Program-made: the position numbers and the translations under genes
Notes under the pieces: model-generated
The model's database searches: none
What the model was told of the DNA's origin: nothing
Seen by the model: only the letters and a program-made list of their open reading frames with translations
Origin: Agelaius tricolor
Lineage: Eukaryota > Chordata > Aves > Passeriformes > Icteridae
Length of the DNA: 64,000 nucleotides
NCBI GenBank assembly: GCA_023055355.1
Contig: JALJCS010000024.1
Span: 6,215,501-6,279,500, forward strand
Direction of reading: 5' to 3'
In this document: positions 35,221-49,573 of the stretch, one piece after another
Numbering within the stretch: the first letter of the stretch is position 1
Layout of the letters: each line of letters starts with the position of its first letter

Positions 35221-38200
35221 TAGAAACACATAATAGCATGGGGACAAGCCCTGTGCAGCCTTGGTAGAAATTTACTTCATTAATTATGATTCTTGTAATT
35301 CTGAGATTTTCTAGTTTAGCCAGTTTGCCTCCCTTTTTGTGTATGCTGGGTGGATTTTTTTAATCTTTTCCTCAAAATTTTTAAAATGATCTTTTGTTTC
35401 TATTGTCAATTGAAATTGTATTTATTCAAAAATGAACAAATTATTTTGCTTCTCAGTGAGGTTTTCAGAAGTTCTGATTCTTGACTGCAGGGTTATGAAT
35501 ATTTTTTGACCATTTTAAGACAAATCTTTAAAAGCTTGAGCTAACAATCATATTTTCACATGCTTCTTTCGAAGTTATTTGGATTATCACTGTTTCCATT
35601 TGTAAAACACTTCTCTAAGGGATTGAAAATATGGATCAGTTCACTACACTAATCATCTGGGCTTCATTTTGCCTGTATACAAGAAATCCAATTAAGCATA
35701 ACCATTTGTATCAAAGCCATCACTAAAATTAATTCTGTGGTCGGTTCTTCTTAGACTGTCAAGATGAGGTTTAATACTCAATTTCCTGGATTAGATGTAA
35801 CAGTTTGAGTAAGGAGATTAACTTCTGCAATTTTTAGAAATTCTAAGGCTGTTTAGTTTTGGCAGAAAAATGCCTCCAGCATGTATTAGAATAAGGATCT
35901 CCTCCCTTTCCCTCCAGCTACATTTGATACTTGTTAATTGTGTATCTACAAGCAGATAACTGAAGTGTGAATGGCTGGTGTGTAGAAGACACCAACTGTT
36001 ATCCTCTTTACTGGTGAGGACACAAATCACTGACTGTCAAGGACTTCTTTCTGAGCTGTCAGAAAGATCCCAGCAGTTCTGATCATGTCATTGCCTCTCC
36101 TTCTTTTGGCCACTTAATCCTTTCTCAATATAATTCTTCCCTTTGTATCTCTGATAATTTGACTAATTCAATTCTCCATATTTTGATTTTCTATTAAATG
36201 ATTGCTGACTGTTTCCTCACTGCACCCTCTGCTTTTGGGTATGAGTTTTACAGTTAGTGCAGTCAGACCAGTTCTTAGAAAACTGCTTGTCTTCTTCCTT
36301 CAGTCTGTTCTTTGGATGAAGGATTTGCTGCTACAGTCATGGCCCTTGGATTTCTAACACTGGCTTGGCCGCTGATTCACCACCAGTTCTTCTCCATCTT
36401 GCATTGTTTACAGGAGAGAGAGGCTTTATGACATCTCCAGGTATTCCTGTCCATTAAGACCCTTTCAAGTTCCCTGAAGTATTGAGAAAATTTTCTCCCT
36501 GTTCTATTCTAAGGATCTGGCAATTTGGGGGAGTTTTGAAATCCCACTGCTTCCTCTTTTCTGCAGGTTGGAGGGAGTCCAAAACACAGGTGGGAAATGA
36601 GCGTGATCTATCAAAAGAGGCCTGTCCTTTTAACCACATCATAGAGAAACAGAGTTCAGTTTTACATTTTCCTGCCATCAGGAGTGCCCTCACGTCCATG
36701 ACGTTCCCTCAGCAGCACATTCATTCGTTGGTATTAGCTTAGCACCAAACCAAGGGCTTTGTTCTCTGTCTCTTCAGTCTTTTCATTCACAGAGCTAAAA
36801 TTATAGTTTTGTAACTATGAAAAGTCCCACGAGGTAGATTTTGCATGATTTACGGATATTAAATTGAGTGAGTTCAAATGCCTTCACCAGAGTAGCCACA
36901 CCAGGTAAAGTTCTGAAGATATAATTCTGATTTCTCTGAATTTTCCAAGCTGCTTCCCCACAGCCATGATTCATGCCTACTTCACCTATCTAAGTCTTTG
37001 TTGGCTGCCATGTCTTTAGTATCTTATAACCTCACTTTTTCTTATTCAGTCTTCCTGTTATTTCATAGGGATATAACTCAGAGCAGTCACTGCCAAGGAC
37101 ATTCTGATTTTTATCTATCTCATTATAAAATTATATTTGTCCTATTTCTTTTTTCTTCTTATGCACACTTAATATAGAAACTAGTAGAAGAACCTTACAA
37201 TTAGCAAGGTGAGATGATTAGGTTGGTTAAGGCTACAATAACCTATTATTTTGGTGATGGTTGAATGATGCTTTACTGTAGATGAGGAATATAGTATTTG
37301 TTCAAGCCAGGTGGAAGAAGTGGTCAAGCTCTGTTTAAAAAGAGCAAATTAATACAGCCTTTGGGCAGTCAACCCCTACAGCTAAAGTCATCTGTCATCA
37401 AGTAACATTGTGTTGTGTGGTTACAAGCCTTTGATCCAGATTGGATCTAAATGCAGGGAGTTTGGCATTTTTCAAATACTTGAGTGAATGAGGAAGAGAA
37501 CTAGAGGTATAAGTCACAGAAGCTGATAGAAAAGGCAGAAAAACTAGATATTTAAAAAAGAACAGTCAGAGAAGCTATAGAAAGAAATCTAAGAGATGTT
37601 GGTGGCAGACTTAAAATCATAGCTTGGAATATTGGCAGCTGGTGTATGTCCAGGGTATTTTGTGTGTTCATGTGCATTAACAAGATTATCCCAAAGAAGG
37701 TCTATGTTACCCCATGGAGAAAAGCACCTAGGATCCCATTTATAAGGTATCTGCATGCATCAACAGAGTTATATTCAAAGAAGAACATACTTTAAAATAT
37801 TACACATAATTTTGTCTGGATAATTATTTTTTTCCCTCTAATCCTACATAGCTTCAGTTGTGGTTAGACAGTTGCTGTTTTTCAACCCAAATTACTCCAG
37901 CATCATTGTGAATAATTCCCATGGGTGTTGGAAGTGTGTTGGAAGCTTTCCGGACAATGCTGCCCCAACTCTTCCCAGACATTGTCTGCTCCCAAGTGTC
38001 AGAGTAAGGTGCAGCAATGACTGAATGTGTTCATACTGCTCTCACAGAAAAGTGACCCAAAGTCTGCATTTGTTTGGGTCTGTAGGTGGTTTATGTTCCA
38101 ACTTATGTTTTTACTCCACATTTTCAAACTGCTTCATGAACCCTGTGCAGGTCATGGACCCTGGGTGATTCTCACCTGCTCCAGATTAAAGAAACCAACA

Positions 38201-41200
38201 CTGTAAACCAAAGATTACTATTATTAGCAACACGACTAATTAGTAACATATGTCATTTCCTTAGTGAGCCTTTCCAAGGGGGTTATAAATGTCCACAGAA
38301 GATGGCACACTATCAACCTACAGGGCTTCACATATTTTGTCTATGCATATATGATTATCACCATGCCTTTGGCATGATGTTGATTCTAAAATTATCCAGG
38401 CATTAAGGGGTATAAGGCATGGTAAGATGCAATCAGAGGGAGCAGAACCGGGGTAGTAGGAGAAGAGGCCAGGAAAGAGAGCAGGGAACATATTTCACAT
38501 ATCAGCATTCACTTGATCCAATTTAGGAATGAGCATCACCCCGCTGTGGTCATGGTCATACAGTATTTATAGAATGCCATCTCCTGCCTCACAGACATCT
38601 AATGGCAACTAAGCATTTACTCCAAGAGTAAATTTGAACCAGCTGGCCTTTGGGACCAATGGGATATTTTAGAGAAAATCAAACCAATTTGTTTACTTGT
38701 GTGATCACCTCCAAAACCAAGTGTTTAATCTTTTAGAGTCATTAATGGAAAGCTCATCAAAATCAATATTATTCCCTGGCTCAGGTCCAAAAAGGTACTT
38801 AAGTGAATACCAAACTTCATGTATGGAAATAATCCCACTGATGAGTGTTCCTGATGAATTGGGACTTTCATTTTAAAATACTTACCACTTTTTCACTCTA
38901 TGGTGCCCGTCATAGCATTATTTAAATCACAATTTAAATTAGCATATACATTAAAAATACTGCTCTCTATTGCATCTACTCTATATAACCTTTAGAAGAA
39001 AAGGAGATTGTGATTGCATGCAGGTTTTTGTGAAAAGCAACTAGGTATGCATGTTAAAAATTAATCTTCAACAGCATCTGGAAACATAAGCCCATCAGAT
39101 CTGCTAGGCAGGCTCACAGTCCAAGGAAGACATTTCATTTTCAAGCATCACATCACGTTGTTTCAGAACTGCCATTTTCCAAGAATTTTCAGCTCGTGAA
39201 AAGCTTCAGACAGCTATAGCTTCAGCACACTTCAAACCACAAACTAATTTCCAGTGAGAACATCAAGGCCATTTATCATATGCTAGAAATTCTGCTTTCA
39301 CATATGGTCTGGTATTCCAGGAGCAGCCCAAGGTCTCTATTAAGGTCAGAGAGAGAGCCAGGTGGGACTAAGCATCTTTTATACCTTCTACAGCTAAGTT
39401 TAGCTTTTGGGATCATATTTGGGGACACCTGAGATGGAATTAACTGGGCAGTTTTCACCAGCATTGCTCTGCTTCCTGAGGAGGTGAATACCCATACCCT
39501 GTGCCATGGGACAGGGTGACCCAAGGCTCTGGCAGGACAGTGGCCTTTGCCTGCCAGCCTCTCATTCTGTGCCTTGCAGAGAGAACTGAACACCACCTTA
39601 TGAAGGTGCTGAGCATGCAGCTCTTGTATTTTAGCATTACCTTTTCATACATACACATCTTGGCTAATATTTTTGTCTTGTTGTTCACCTCCTCCGCTGC
39701 TCAGCCACTGTTGGTCTAGGGTTGGTAGCAACACCCCTCCTGTAAGGGATGAGGACTGGCTGAAACACAGTCCCCATCCTGGCCCTCCCTTGCACTGGCT
39801 CTTCACCTGGCTCTGAGCACACCCCAGGAGCTGCTGCACAAATCAACACCAGTGCAGACCTGAAAAAAGTCTTCATTCTGCCCAAGTGCTGTTTTCCAGC
39901 TGTGGCACTTTCCTGGGAAAGCTCTGGTTTCTTGCAGCATGGATCCACGCAGGCAACAAAGAGCACATTTAGGCAAATGCTGTTTGAGAGACTGTGGTTT
40001 TGCTCTGCAAAGGAAAGCAGGAACTAAGGTCCATGCACTTCACAGAAGTTATCTCTGTCTTCTATTAATATCTGTTCTGTTGCTGTTGGATAAAAATATA
40101 TTGCACTCTGAATATTAAGTGTACCCTCAACCAAACCCACAAATTTACAGGATAGTCATTGTGGATACAGATACGAGATTTTGTGGAGAGGGACTCCATA
40201 GAGAGAAAATGAACAAACCTACAAAACATAAAATACTAGAAGTACTTCTTATCCAATGCAGAATACCAAAATCCAATGCAAAGTAGGATGCCATGTGATG
40301 CCTTTGACTGAAAGAGGTAATCAATATGATGGGGTTTTTTTTTTTAATCTGGTGGAATTACACTGTCTATGCAATATCTGTGTCTACTCTTTAGGAATCT
40401 GGCTGGGGGAAATATAAATATAAGCACAGGCTAGAGGTTTCATACTCTCACATAAAATGTCTGGTATCTGGTATGGGAGACACAAGCACCAAAATATTCA
40501 TGGTTACAGATTTCAAATTATGGTGCACCAAATTAAAATATTTCAAAATCATGAATCAGACTTCTCTAAAGCTTGTCTCAGCTTGTCTCAGTGTGACACT
40601 GAAAGTTTATGTGGAGGAAATCACCTATAATTGCCATTTTACAAGATTTACAAGAGTCTTTAATTTTAAGACTGACTTCAAAATAATGAGAAACAGAAAG
40701 AAGCATTCTTCCAATTTATCTTACCGTTCACAAACCATTGGGATATTTCAAATCTGAGTTTTAAATTTGTTTGTAACCCAGAGGACTAGAAACTTATTCT
40801 TTTGACTAAAATGTAACTTTCTCATGTAATCAGTTGCCCTGGAAGCAAGATCTTTAAGATAAATGCTGAATTCTATGAAGCTTCTGATAAGCTCCTAAGA
40901 ATTGGAGTCACTAAATCAAAGAATACAAAATGTAATCACAGGGTCATAATATAGGGCCTGTGAGAAGGAATTGAGTGATGTTAGAAAATCAAAGAAACAA
41001 CTTCATCTTGCAAAATGACAATTATGGGTGCTTTCATCCATACAAATTGTTCAAATGTCACAATGTTGCAACAAGCTTTTGAGATGTTGAGTACCTTAAA
41101 ATGTCCTTCTCTGAAAATATTCTTATGGAGCAATTCCCCTTTGGAAAGAGTTCAGGTGACCACTGACAGACTTTTCAAGCCATTTGGGTGATTAAATTAT

Positions 41201-42159
41201 GGATAATCATCATCCATCCATTTGTACAGAGGCTGTCCTCCAGATCAAGCACAGGAATCTCTCTGTTGTGGTGGTCTACACCTTTTCTGACAATTGCACC
41301 AGGAGTGCTGGTGGTTCTTTTTGCAAGCCTGCTGACTTTGTCATTCTCTGTTATTCTGCCCAAGAATGAAAAATTGAGATGGTAAAATAATTGGTGAGGT
41401 TTTCAGCAATCATTCCTGAAAGCTGAGGGACTGGCATGAAGGATGACTGAAATCTTTTGGTGTTTTGATGCCACACATAGAGGAGTGCTGACTATTTCAA
41501 TTTGCACTGGACAGTCTACTCTTCCTCTCAAAGTATTTTCCAGACTTGAAGTTTAGCATGATTGGAGAGGCTAAATTCAGGCAGGCATTATTGAGTGGAA
41601 AATATATTCTGGTCATGTATCACTTTCTTTCCCAGTTAGTTCCACACATACTTAGCTGGTTTCATCATTCTAGTGTGCTGACAGCTCCTCACAGGAGTGA
41701 AATTATTTGTCTGATCTAGTGCCTGGGCTGATTAATTGGTTCACTATGCAAAATGGCCCTGCTGAGATCTGGGTTTATTGAGAAAGAAAAGGAGGCTCAT
41801 TTTGTCCCTGTTTCTGCAGCAACTGATTTTTACAAACACTACTTATGGTGTTGGTAGAGAGATTCAGAATGGTTCCTGCATCATTCTTGTTGGAACCATT
41901 TCCTTGGATGTTTCCTGAACCAAAGTGAGTGAAAATGTTTCCCTGTGGATGTACCAAGGTGGATTGGAGCTGCAGATTCCCAGCAAAGTGCTGTTGAGAG
42001 TTTCTGGTGCTATATCTTCTGGCTGTCATTTCCCAAGGAGGTCTTTGGGGGTCTGGAGAAGGCCAAAAACCCTGCTGGTCTTCACAGGGTGAGCCCATCG
42101 CACTAAGTTGGTGGAAGAGGGGTTGCCTCTGTGAGATGAGTTGAATGCACTCAAGATTG
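35221..42159. other. Long AT-rich stretch with no recognisable feature
   Basis: These nearly 7 kb contain no CR1 or LTR block that I can identify and no open frame beyond 106 codons. A T11 run lies at 40335-40345, and GCTTGTCTCA is duplicated in tandem at 40571-40590. The composition is AT-rich and CpG-poor throughout, consistent with intergenic or intronic DNA. Conserved non-coding elements could be hidden here and cannot be judged without a comparison. Confidence 0.5.
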
Positions 42160-42335
42160 AAGATAATTCCATCTGAAAGGGCCCCCAGGAGGTCTCTAGT
42201 CCAACCTTCTGCTCAAAGCAGGGCCAGCTATGAGGTCAACCCGTTCCTCTGCTGTCCTCATGACAAAAGAATTTCTCCTTTTTCCTGGTCTGAACCTCTC
42301 TGATATCAACTTGTACCTGCTGCATCTCATCCTCC
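42160..42335 (-). mobile_element. CR1-like LINE 3' fragment, minus strand
   Basis: It holds 'agataattccatctgaaagg', 'ggaggtctctagtccaacct', 'ctgctcaaagcagggccagc', 'tgaggtcaacccgttcctc', 'agaatttctcctttttcctg' and 'gtctgaacctctctgatatc', in antisense order. The 'caacccgtt...cagggc' phrasing points to a CR1-X/Y-like subfamily rather than the type at 26518. It is moderately diverged, with an approximate right edge. Confidence 0.7.
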
Positions 42336-45300
42336 TTGCATGCATGGCAAAAAGCATGGATGTAGTTCAGCTGAAAGCTGGCTTTGAAATGTACACAGAA
42401 GCATAAGGAGAGCAAGTAAATGTAATGCATAAGGGAGACATTCAGATATTCAGTATTTCTTTCTCTGTTTGCACATTACTATTAACTGTTTTGTTGGCTA
42501 AGGAATGATAAGGTGCTTTCTGTCAGAGACTCATAATAGGCTGAGGTGCAAACACCGAACAAAACCAGCATTTTCAAAAATCTGAACCTATTTGTCAAAT
42601 ACAGAAATACGCAAAAGTCATAACTGACATTCTAGAACTAATTGACTGTAGTTTGGAAGCAAAATACGACTTCTAGAGTTTGAAATATATAAGTGCTTTT
42701 CCTAAGCATACAATTTTTGAACTACAACAGCTATTATTCCTGGGAGGACCTCACACCTAACTCATTACCTTGCCATGTCTGAGGTCACTGAGCTGCTGAC
42801 AGGACCTCCCTCTCTGTCTCTCTCTCTCTCACCAACCTTGTCCTGGTGAGTGGCTGCTCACTGCTCCTTATGGAAGCCCTGCTCTTGCTGCTGCCTAAAA
42901 CAATCTGAAATTAAAAAATCTGATTTTCATATGCAAACATCATATTTTTTTAAAAAATCAGCTGTTTGTATCTAGTGAATCCAACCTGACTGGTCCCATG
43001 CTGTTGGGCAAGAAATCTTAGATTGAACTCAGAGAGACAGACTGGATGTTTGAAAAACACTTTGTTTTCTAAAAAATTTAGATCTGAGGATGAAATCTCC
43101 ATCACTAAAGGGTTTTAGGTGTAGGTTTGACAGCTAACTGTCAGGAATGCATTAAGTTGCTTTTGTCCTGGCTTTGGATGAGGGGATGAACCCTTCTGGT
43201 ATATTTCCTTTTGGTTATTCAGTCACTATGAGGCAGTGTCTACCTCTTATTTGGCTAAAAACAGAGACAAGGAGTGAGACTCCAAACTTGGGACCACAGT
43301 TCAGTGCCTGGAGCTAGGTGGGGTGAGCTCAGATTTTAGCTGCTCATCCTGAGCTCATTCCTTAGCAAGTTACTAAATCTGCCACTTGAATGACTTCTGG
43401 TAGGAACAAGAGAGATGGTGTCTGGTGACAGCCATTCATATTCAGCTCATGTTTGAACTTTTCTGGCTGCATCTCTGGATGATCCAGCTCACCAGCCTGT
43501 TTTATGGATGTCAGTCCTGCTCATTGGGATGCCTACATGGACCCCAGGCTGTAACTTTCAGCTCTATTATATGAATATATTGGAGAATAGGTGAAGGCAG
43601 GGGAGGAATAGGACATGATCATCAGCCTTAGGTTCTGCTTTCACTTCATTCTCTGCTAATTCAATAGTTTTCCAGTTGATCTCAGAGAGAGCAGACAGAG
43701 ACCATGTTTAAGAAAAAGTCCTCTTGCTGATGTTTATGACAAAGTGGAACCTCTGGTGGTTAGCTGTACCCAACCTATGTAGTTCATCTCTCCACTGCAA
43801 AACAAATCTCAGCTGTTTGCAGAGGCCATTTTCATCATTCCCTTAGGACATAGAAGTGACAGGAAGGTTCCTGTTGTATGTGTCAGAAAGCAAACCCAGT
43901 TCCTCTGACAACACTTGATCAATCTTCAGAACTCCATATTGATGCTACCTGAAAAAGTGACATTGCTATTTATCAAATTTCTGCAGCCTGCATAACACAA
44001 ATTGCTGGAAGACCTTAATACGTGAGGAAACCCATCTGAACCTATGGGGAAGCAATTTGTCTGAGATTTCTAATAGCAGGGAAGCTCTCAACTTTTGCCA
44101 CTTTGCACTCACCTAATTACCTCACTTTGTGCACCTAATTAAATTGCAATGCTGTCATCAAGGGAATCCATGATATTTCCAAACAATTTTGTGGCAGCCA
44201 CAGATAAGCCCTCTGTAGAAAAGACACAATCTGCTTTTTAATTGTTGTGTCCATTTTTCTCTATTCCTTTTCTGTATTCTCTTTCAAAAGAATCAGAAGT
44301 GAGGAGAAACAAAATTGAATGAAGGGCAGAAGAAATGCCAGGTACTCCTGAGACAGCATTGTGTAACACTGAATCCTAAAGAGATCATATGTACATGAAA
44401 TGTAGGTTAAATTCCCTTCACCTTTCATTGCAGCAAACAGCTTTTGATTATTTAGCTTCCCTTTACATCTGATGGATTTGACCAGGGCATATGAATTTTC
44501 ACATCATTTTTCCATCCTTCCAAGGATGGTTCCTGAGATTATGTTTTCTTGCCTGGCCAAAACATTTCAAGAACAACCTCCACTTCACATCTTCCAGGAC
44601 ACTTATGGACTCTTGTACTTGACTATAACATTGGGAGTGAGGAGTTTTGGGAACTATTTCTGTCTCTGGCACTAAACACTAGAGGAAGGACTCAACAAAA
44701 GGCTCTGACCTTTTAAAATAGAAAGTTAAACTCAAGTTTTCACCTAGACCTCCCCTGCTGAGAGAAGGAAGAGAAACATGCTTGTAGATGTATCATTCCA
44801 CACCAAATAAACATGTTTAAGTTAAGTAACTCACCTTCAAGGTAAATACTGACTGTGGTAGTGCCTCTTTACTGCAGTGATATTCCATGTGGAATGGAGA
44901 CAATAATGTTTGTTAGGTATGATATGAGGGCAACCATGAAATTTTAGCTGCTAATTTATGACATATATTTTTAAAATCCTGTTCAGGAAGCTGAATTGAA
45001 TTTATTGCCATTTTTACTCAATAAAAGAAAAAGCAACAACCTGTGCAAAACTTTTCTCCAATGAGAGAGATTTCCAGAGGAAAACTGCAAGTACCTCTTC
45101 TGAGTCCAGACAGTGATTATTCATTTAAGTGGGGAGCAGGAGGATGGAGAACTCTTGTAACTTATGCACAGCTCTGTAGGCTGTTCATATTCACTCAAAG
45201 GTCTCAGTATTGCCTTGCTCCCATCCATTGGTGAGCATCAGGTGTTGTGGGTGGCAGTGTAGTTAATCCAAATGCAATGCTGTGTCACGCTCTCTGTGTC

Positions 45301-45599
45301 ACTTCCCTTTTCCAATTTTCACTTTTTCAGCATTTTAATTCTGGTGCACTGATTTTGCTGCCCATGACAATGGCTTAATAAGTGTTTGTTCTGTCCTCTC
45401 AGCATTAGCCTGTATTTTTCTGTCTCTGCCACCTCTTTGCCTCTCACACCAATCTGCCTTTTTACTCTCGTCATACCTCTTAAGACAAGCTGGATGATAA
45501 TAATTCCTGGCAGAACTGGACTCTTAAGTAATTTTCCCATGGGTTTGTATTAAATCTCCCATTCTTGGCTATCCTGAACATTTTGAGACAACATTTTAG
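42336..45599. other. No recognisable gene
   Basis: This is AT-rich unique DNA. It contains an imperfect (TC)n tract around 42807-42830, interrupted by one G. Open frames do not exceed 75 codons, except for frames on opposite strands that overlap. Confidence 0.5.
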
Positions 45600-45860
45600 C
45601 TCCTGGCTGGGCAGTGGTAAGTAAACACAGCATCAGTCTGCAATACTGTCCTTGCAGCTATCCATGATTAATCTCTTTCCATGCTAAGAATTGCCCATTT
45701 GTTCCTACTCTTTGCTCCTTATCTCTTCTCCAGTTTTTAATCCATGACAAGACTTTACCTTTCACCCCTGGCCAAGTTTCTCAATAGGCTCTTGTGCAGG
45801 ACTTTATCAAAAGCCTTTTGAGAGCCCTTTGAGTCCTCCCTGCTCTGCAGCTTTGTTAAC
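45600..45860 (-). mobile_element. Old LINE reverse-transcriptase remnant (CR1/L3-like), minus strand
   Basis: On the minus strand, 45705-45850 translates in one frame with the short stretches AFDKVLHKSLLRNLARG and, after one break, VLSWIKNW. These match the conserved 'AFDKVPH..L...L...SWI..WL' segment of non-LTR reverse transcriptases. Further minus-strand sequence near 45640 ('gcaaggacagtattgca') corresponds to the following 'PQGSVLGP' region. A stop codon and substitutions show it is dead. It resembles the plus-strand remnant at 30590 and is older than the standard avian CR1 copies. Confidence 0.7.
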
Positions 45861-48800
45861 CCTTTCAAGGGATTCAAGTTGTAAAACAAGAACATGAGAG
45901 AAGGAAGATAATGGCTCACAGGCATTTTGCTGGATTGCACATCCATCATCATTTTTGTGTTTTCTTGGCCAAATGGATTCCAGTTGCAGGAGGGATGTGA
46001 ATCTGCTTTTATATGAACCTGCTTTTCTTGGAGGCAGTCTGGCTGTTTGCTCCTTCACCACATTTTGGGAGGGAAAGGCCACTCAAGAGTTTATTTCAAA
46101 TCACGGACTTATTTTGGTCTCTAGGTGTTCATGTCAAACTCTGAATTGACTGTTCGGGATCCCCAGTCTTGGAAACAGACTTGTATGTATCCTGTCATGC
46201 CAAGCGTGTATCCAGTCTAAAGGCACGATTTGGCTGTTTGAATGTGGCCCAGTGCCATTTCAGATGACAATGGGTAAGTGATTGTGTGCATCATGGAACA
46301 GCTATGTAGGCAGGTACCAAATGGGCACCATGGGAGATCTGGCAGTGCTGGACAGACAGCTGGAAGTGGGTATTTCTGCAGAGCCAGAGTACAAAACTTG
46401 CAGCTTGAGGTTGGGCAAGAGGCCTCCAGAGGTCCCTTACTCTACTCCATTTTCTTGCACATGCTCCAATATAGTCTTGGCAACACTTGGCACTCCCTGG
46501 CTCCTTGCCTTCCCTCCAAACCCTTCTGCAGAGGCGGCAGCAGCTCCCAGGCCTGCAGGGCCCTTCCCATTGTGCAACCTCAGCGGGTGACTGGTGGGGT
46601 TGGCAGAAACCAGGCCCTTTTCTCTGTTCAGAAGCTTCTATGTGCAGTGACTTGCCATTTTGCATAATCTTACCAAGCCCCTCCTGTACCCTGTTTCACC
46701 AGTGCAGTGTGTTCTTTACTGTTACCCTGTAGACATTCCACTGATACATCCTGTTTATTGTTGTCATTTCTCTGCTTCCTCTGAAGCAGGCCCCTGGTGA
46801 AATGTCCCCAGCCCCACATGAACTAATCCTGGTCAGATTAATGTCCAGTCCTCAGCCAGCCCTGAACAGGGCTACCCTTCCTGCATGTTTGTACTGCCTC
46901 TGGCTGGGCCTTTGGAAGCTTCACCTGACAAGATGTCCACTAAAAAAAAGCTGAAAACTCTCAAATCTACAGCACCACCACTTCAAAGCAAGCTGGGTGC
47001 ATTTACTAACTCTCAGGGCATAACTGACTGATGTCTCTGGCTTTTGCTTTCCTTTTCACCTGCCATTTTGTCTGGATTAATATCATCACAGCTGGACTTC
47101 TGTTTTCACTTGATATTGTTATCACCATGAAACTGGCTGACAGAAGAGAATATAGGCAGTAAGAGACTCTTGGTAGGTCTCGCTTTGCTCGTGAGAACCA
47201 TGACCATTTCCTTTCTCCCCTGCAGCTGTGATTCTTCTGCACTTGCTTCCTGCATCCATGCTCCTGGGAGTTCAGTCATACATGCTACAGAAGTATTCCT
47301 TTTGTGAAAAAAATACCAAAATTTTAAGTGCATCTAGACAGCATTTTGCTGGGTCCTTGGGGCAGGCAATGGAAATTTCACCATTTGCTTCCTTGGTTTT
47401 TTACTTGATTTATTTTTTATATCTACTCCTGCCTGTAATAGATACATTTAATAATAATTTTAAAAAGTATTTTGACTACAAATAAATATACAGTTTTGCT
47501 TTCTGTATCACTGTCACCTTACAATGAATATAGCAGGAGTTGCAGACCACATACTGAAATCTCTGGCTTTTGTGAGGCATCCCACAATTCCCATAAGTAA
47601 AAAACTTTTTAAAAAAGGAGAAATACAATAACATTTTTCAGTCACTACCTGTAATCCTTAGGGGCATCAAAAGACTCTGGAGGGATCTGCTATATATACT
47701 GAAGACTCTGAAGAAATACTGTCATCAAGAAATCAATTCGCAGCTCGTAAACAAGCAGATAAAAGTTCACAAAGGAACACTTTCAACAGGGATATATGAC
47801 AGTCCTACAAAGACAGCTACCTCTCCTGAGGCAGCTGCATTAAGAAAGCTTTAACCCTTCAGGCAGTGATCAGAAAACCCAGGCAGTCTTTGGACATGTT
47901 TTTGTTAACCATTTTGTCTGCTTAGAAAGCAAACACCATAAACGTATTTCTTGGGAGAGAGCCAAGGGCTTGCTGAGGACAATGATTTTTATCCCAAAGC
48001 TCTTGTTCAGGACTCAAACACTGATGTTGTGTAAACACCATTTAAAGTTGCCACAACAAAAACCCTGACAACTAGAGACAACATAGTATAATATAATATT
48101 CTATGATATAATTGCAATGTAACAGCAACAATAATATAAATGCAATGTAATGCCCTTCTGTTGGGAAGAAGGCAAGATGTTCAAATCAGTGATGTCACTG
48201 CTCATTCCAGGTTGATTCCCTGAAGAAGAGCAAATCTATTATCACCAGAGCACAGGGAAATGCCCTCTACAACGTGACCTCCTTGTTCCTTTCACCTTTT
48301 GTCAGAGTTTGACAGCTTTTTATTAAATGTTGGCACTTAGCTAAATTCATGTTACAGCTGCCTTGCCTTTCTGAAACACTGCTGCTGACCAGGGGGACAG
48401 CAGGTCATCGATTTTGCAAAATACCAGAATTTTTGGTAGGATTTTTTTACAGGAAGTTTTCTGACAGTTGTAAAAACAAATTGTTCTGATTATGTTCTGT
48501 ATTAACTTTCCTAACAGAATCAAAAGGGTTGATCTGAAGGAGAAGATTTGGAAGACTGGAAATACACTTGCATACCACAGCTTCTTAAAGCCAAGAAAGA
48601 ATTAAACAACAAGGTATGAAACCTATAATGCTGTACTTACCCTGGCCAGTGAAGGATTAGGAAAAAAGTAGATAACATTTCCTGGAAGGGGAAAGGTTTT
48701 ATACACAATGGGGAAACCAACCATCATTTCCTTAAATGTCAGCAGAGTGAATAATCACATAAAATAAAACTAAAAAACCCCAAACTCTTCTGCACCTGAA

Positions 48801-49573
48801 AAAATAGAATACTGCTGTGGGATTCCTGCAGGAACCATATGACTTAGGGTTAAATCTGAGTAAATCAGATTTTGCTCAGCTCAGCTTCAGAGCATCCAAA
48901 GAAAAAATGTGCTGCTTTTTTTTTTCCATAAAAACACAGATTTTCTTCTATTTAATTTTGAGACTGACAAAAGGGGAAGATTGTATGAGTCAGAAGTAAA
49001 TTGCTCTCATATGAAATAATTTTTGTTAATCTCACTCACCTCAACTGTTTTCATTTGGCTTTCTTAAGTGTAGCACAGGGAAACCTTATCTAACCTTGAT
49101 GCTCTGGTGTCCCAGGGATTATATATCAAGCTCATTTTAAATCACAGATTTAACACATCATGTGTTATCTTTCAGCACCTGATAAATGTTATGGTTTTCC
49201 TAATGAACTTGCAGAACTGGAACCACCAAGCCATTGGTTGTCCAACTGTTGTTTGACTATGTGGCATTAAAGGCTGAATATTTTATTAACAAAAGGAAAA
49301 CCACCCTTAAATTAAAATAAAATCCTCTACCCAAAAGCCCAGCTGCATAATGCTCAACCTCAAATCCAATTTGTGCTTCTAGCTGGCTTTAGAATACACA
49401 AATTGGGTAGTTTTAACAACTAAAAGGGTTTTCTAGTGACATACCAAAGATGGATCAGATTCAATCACCTGCTACAATCCAAGGATGTCTTTTTAAGAGG
49501 AAAATAATTATAGCAAGAGAGTTTCAGAAGCTAAAATTATTAAATGCTGAACCTGAGTGGAAATAACCCTAGA
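45861..49573. other. No recognisable gene
   Basis: A GC-richer patch at 46330-46620 carries overlapping open frames of 102-129 codons on both strands, none recognised. A short 'ggcctccagaggtccctt' near 46418 looks like a single CR1 block without neighbours. The rest is AT-rich. Near 48085-48150 lies low-complexity 'ataatataat' sequence. Confidence 0.45.

Noticed and set aside
41175..41385. Overlapping 62- and 65-codon frames on opposite strands that looked protein-like
   Set aside because: No recognisable transposase or host motif. The plus frame is hydrophobic only because it is the complement of a charged minus frame.
46395..46455. Possible CR1 fragment ('ggcctccagaggtccctt')
   Set aside because: Only one short block matches, with no neighbouring CR1 blocks or terminal octamers on either side.
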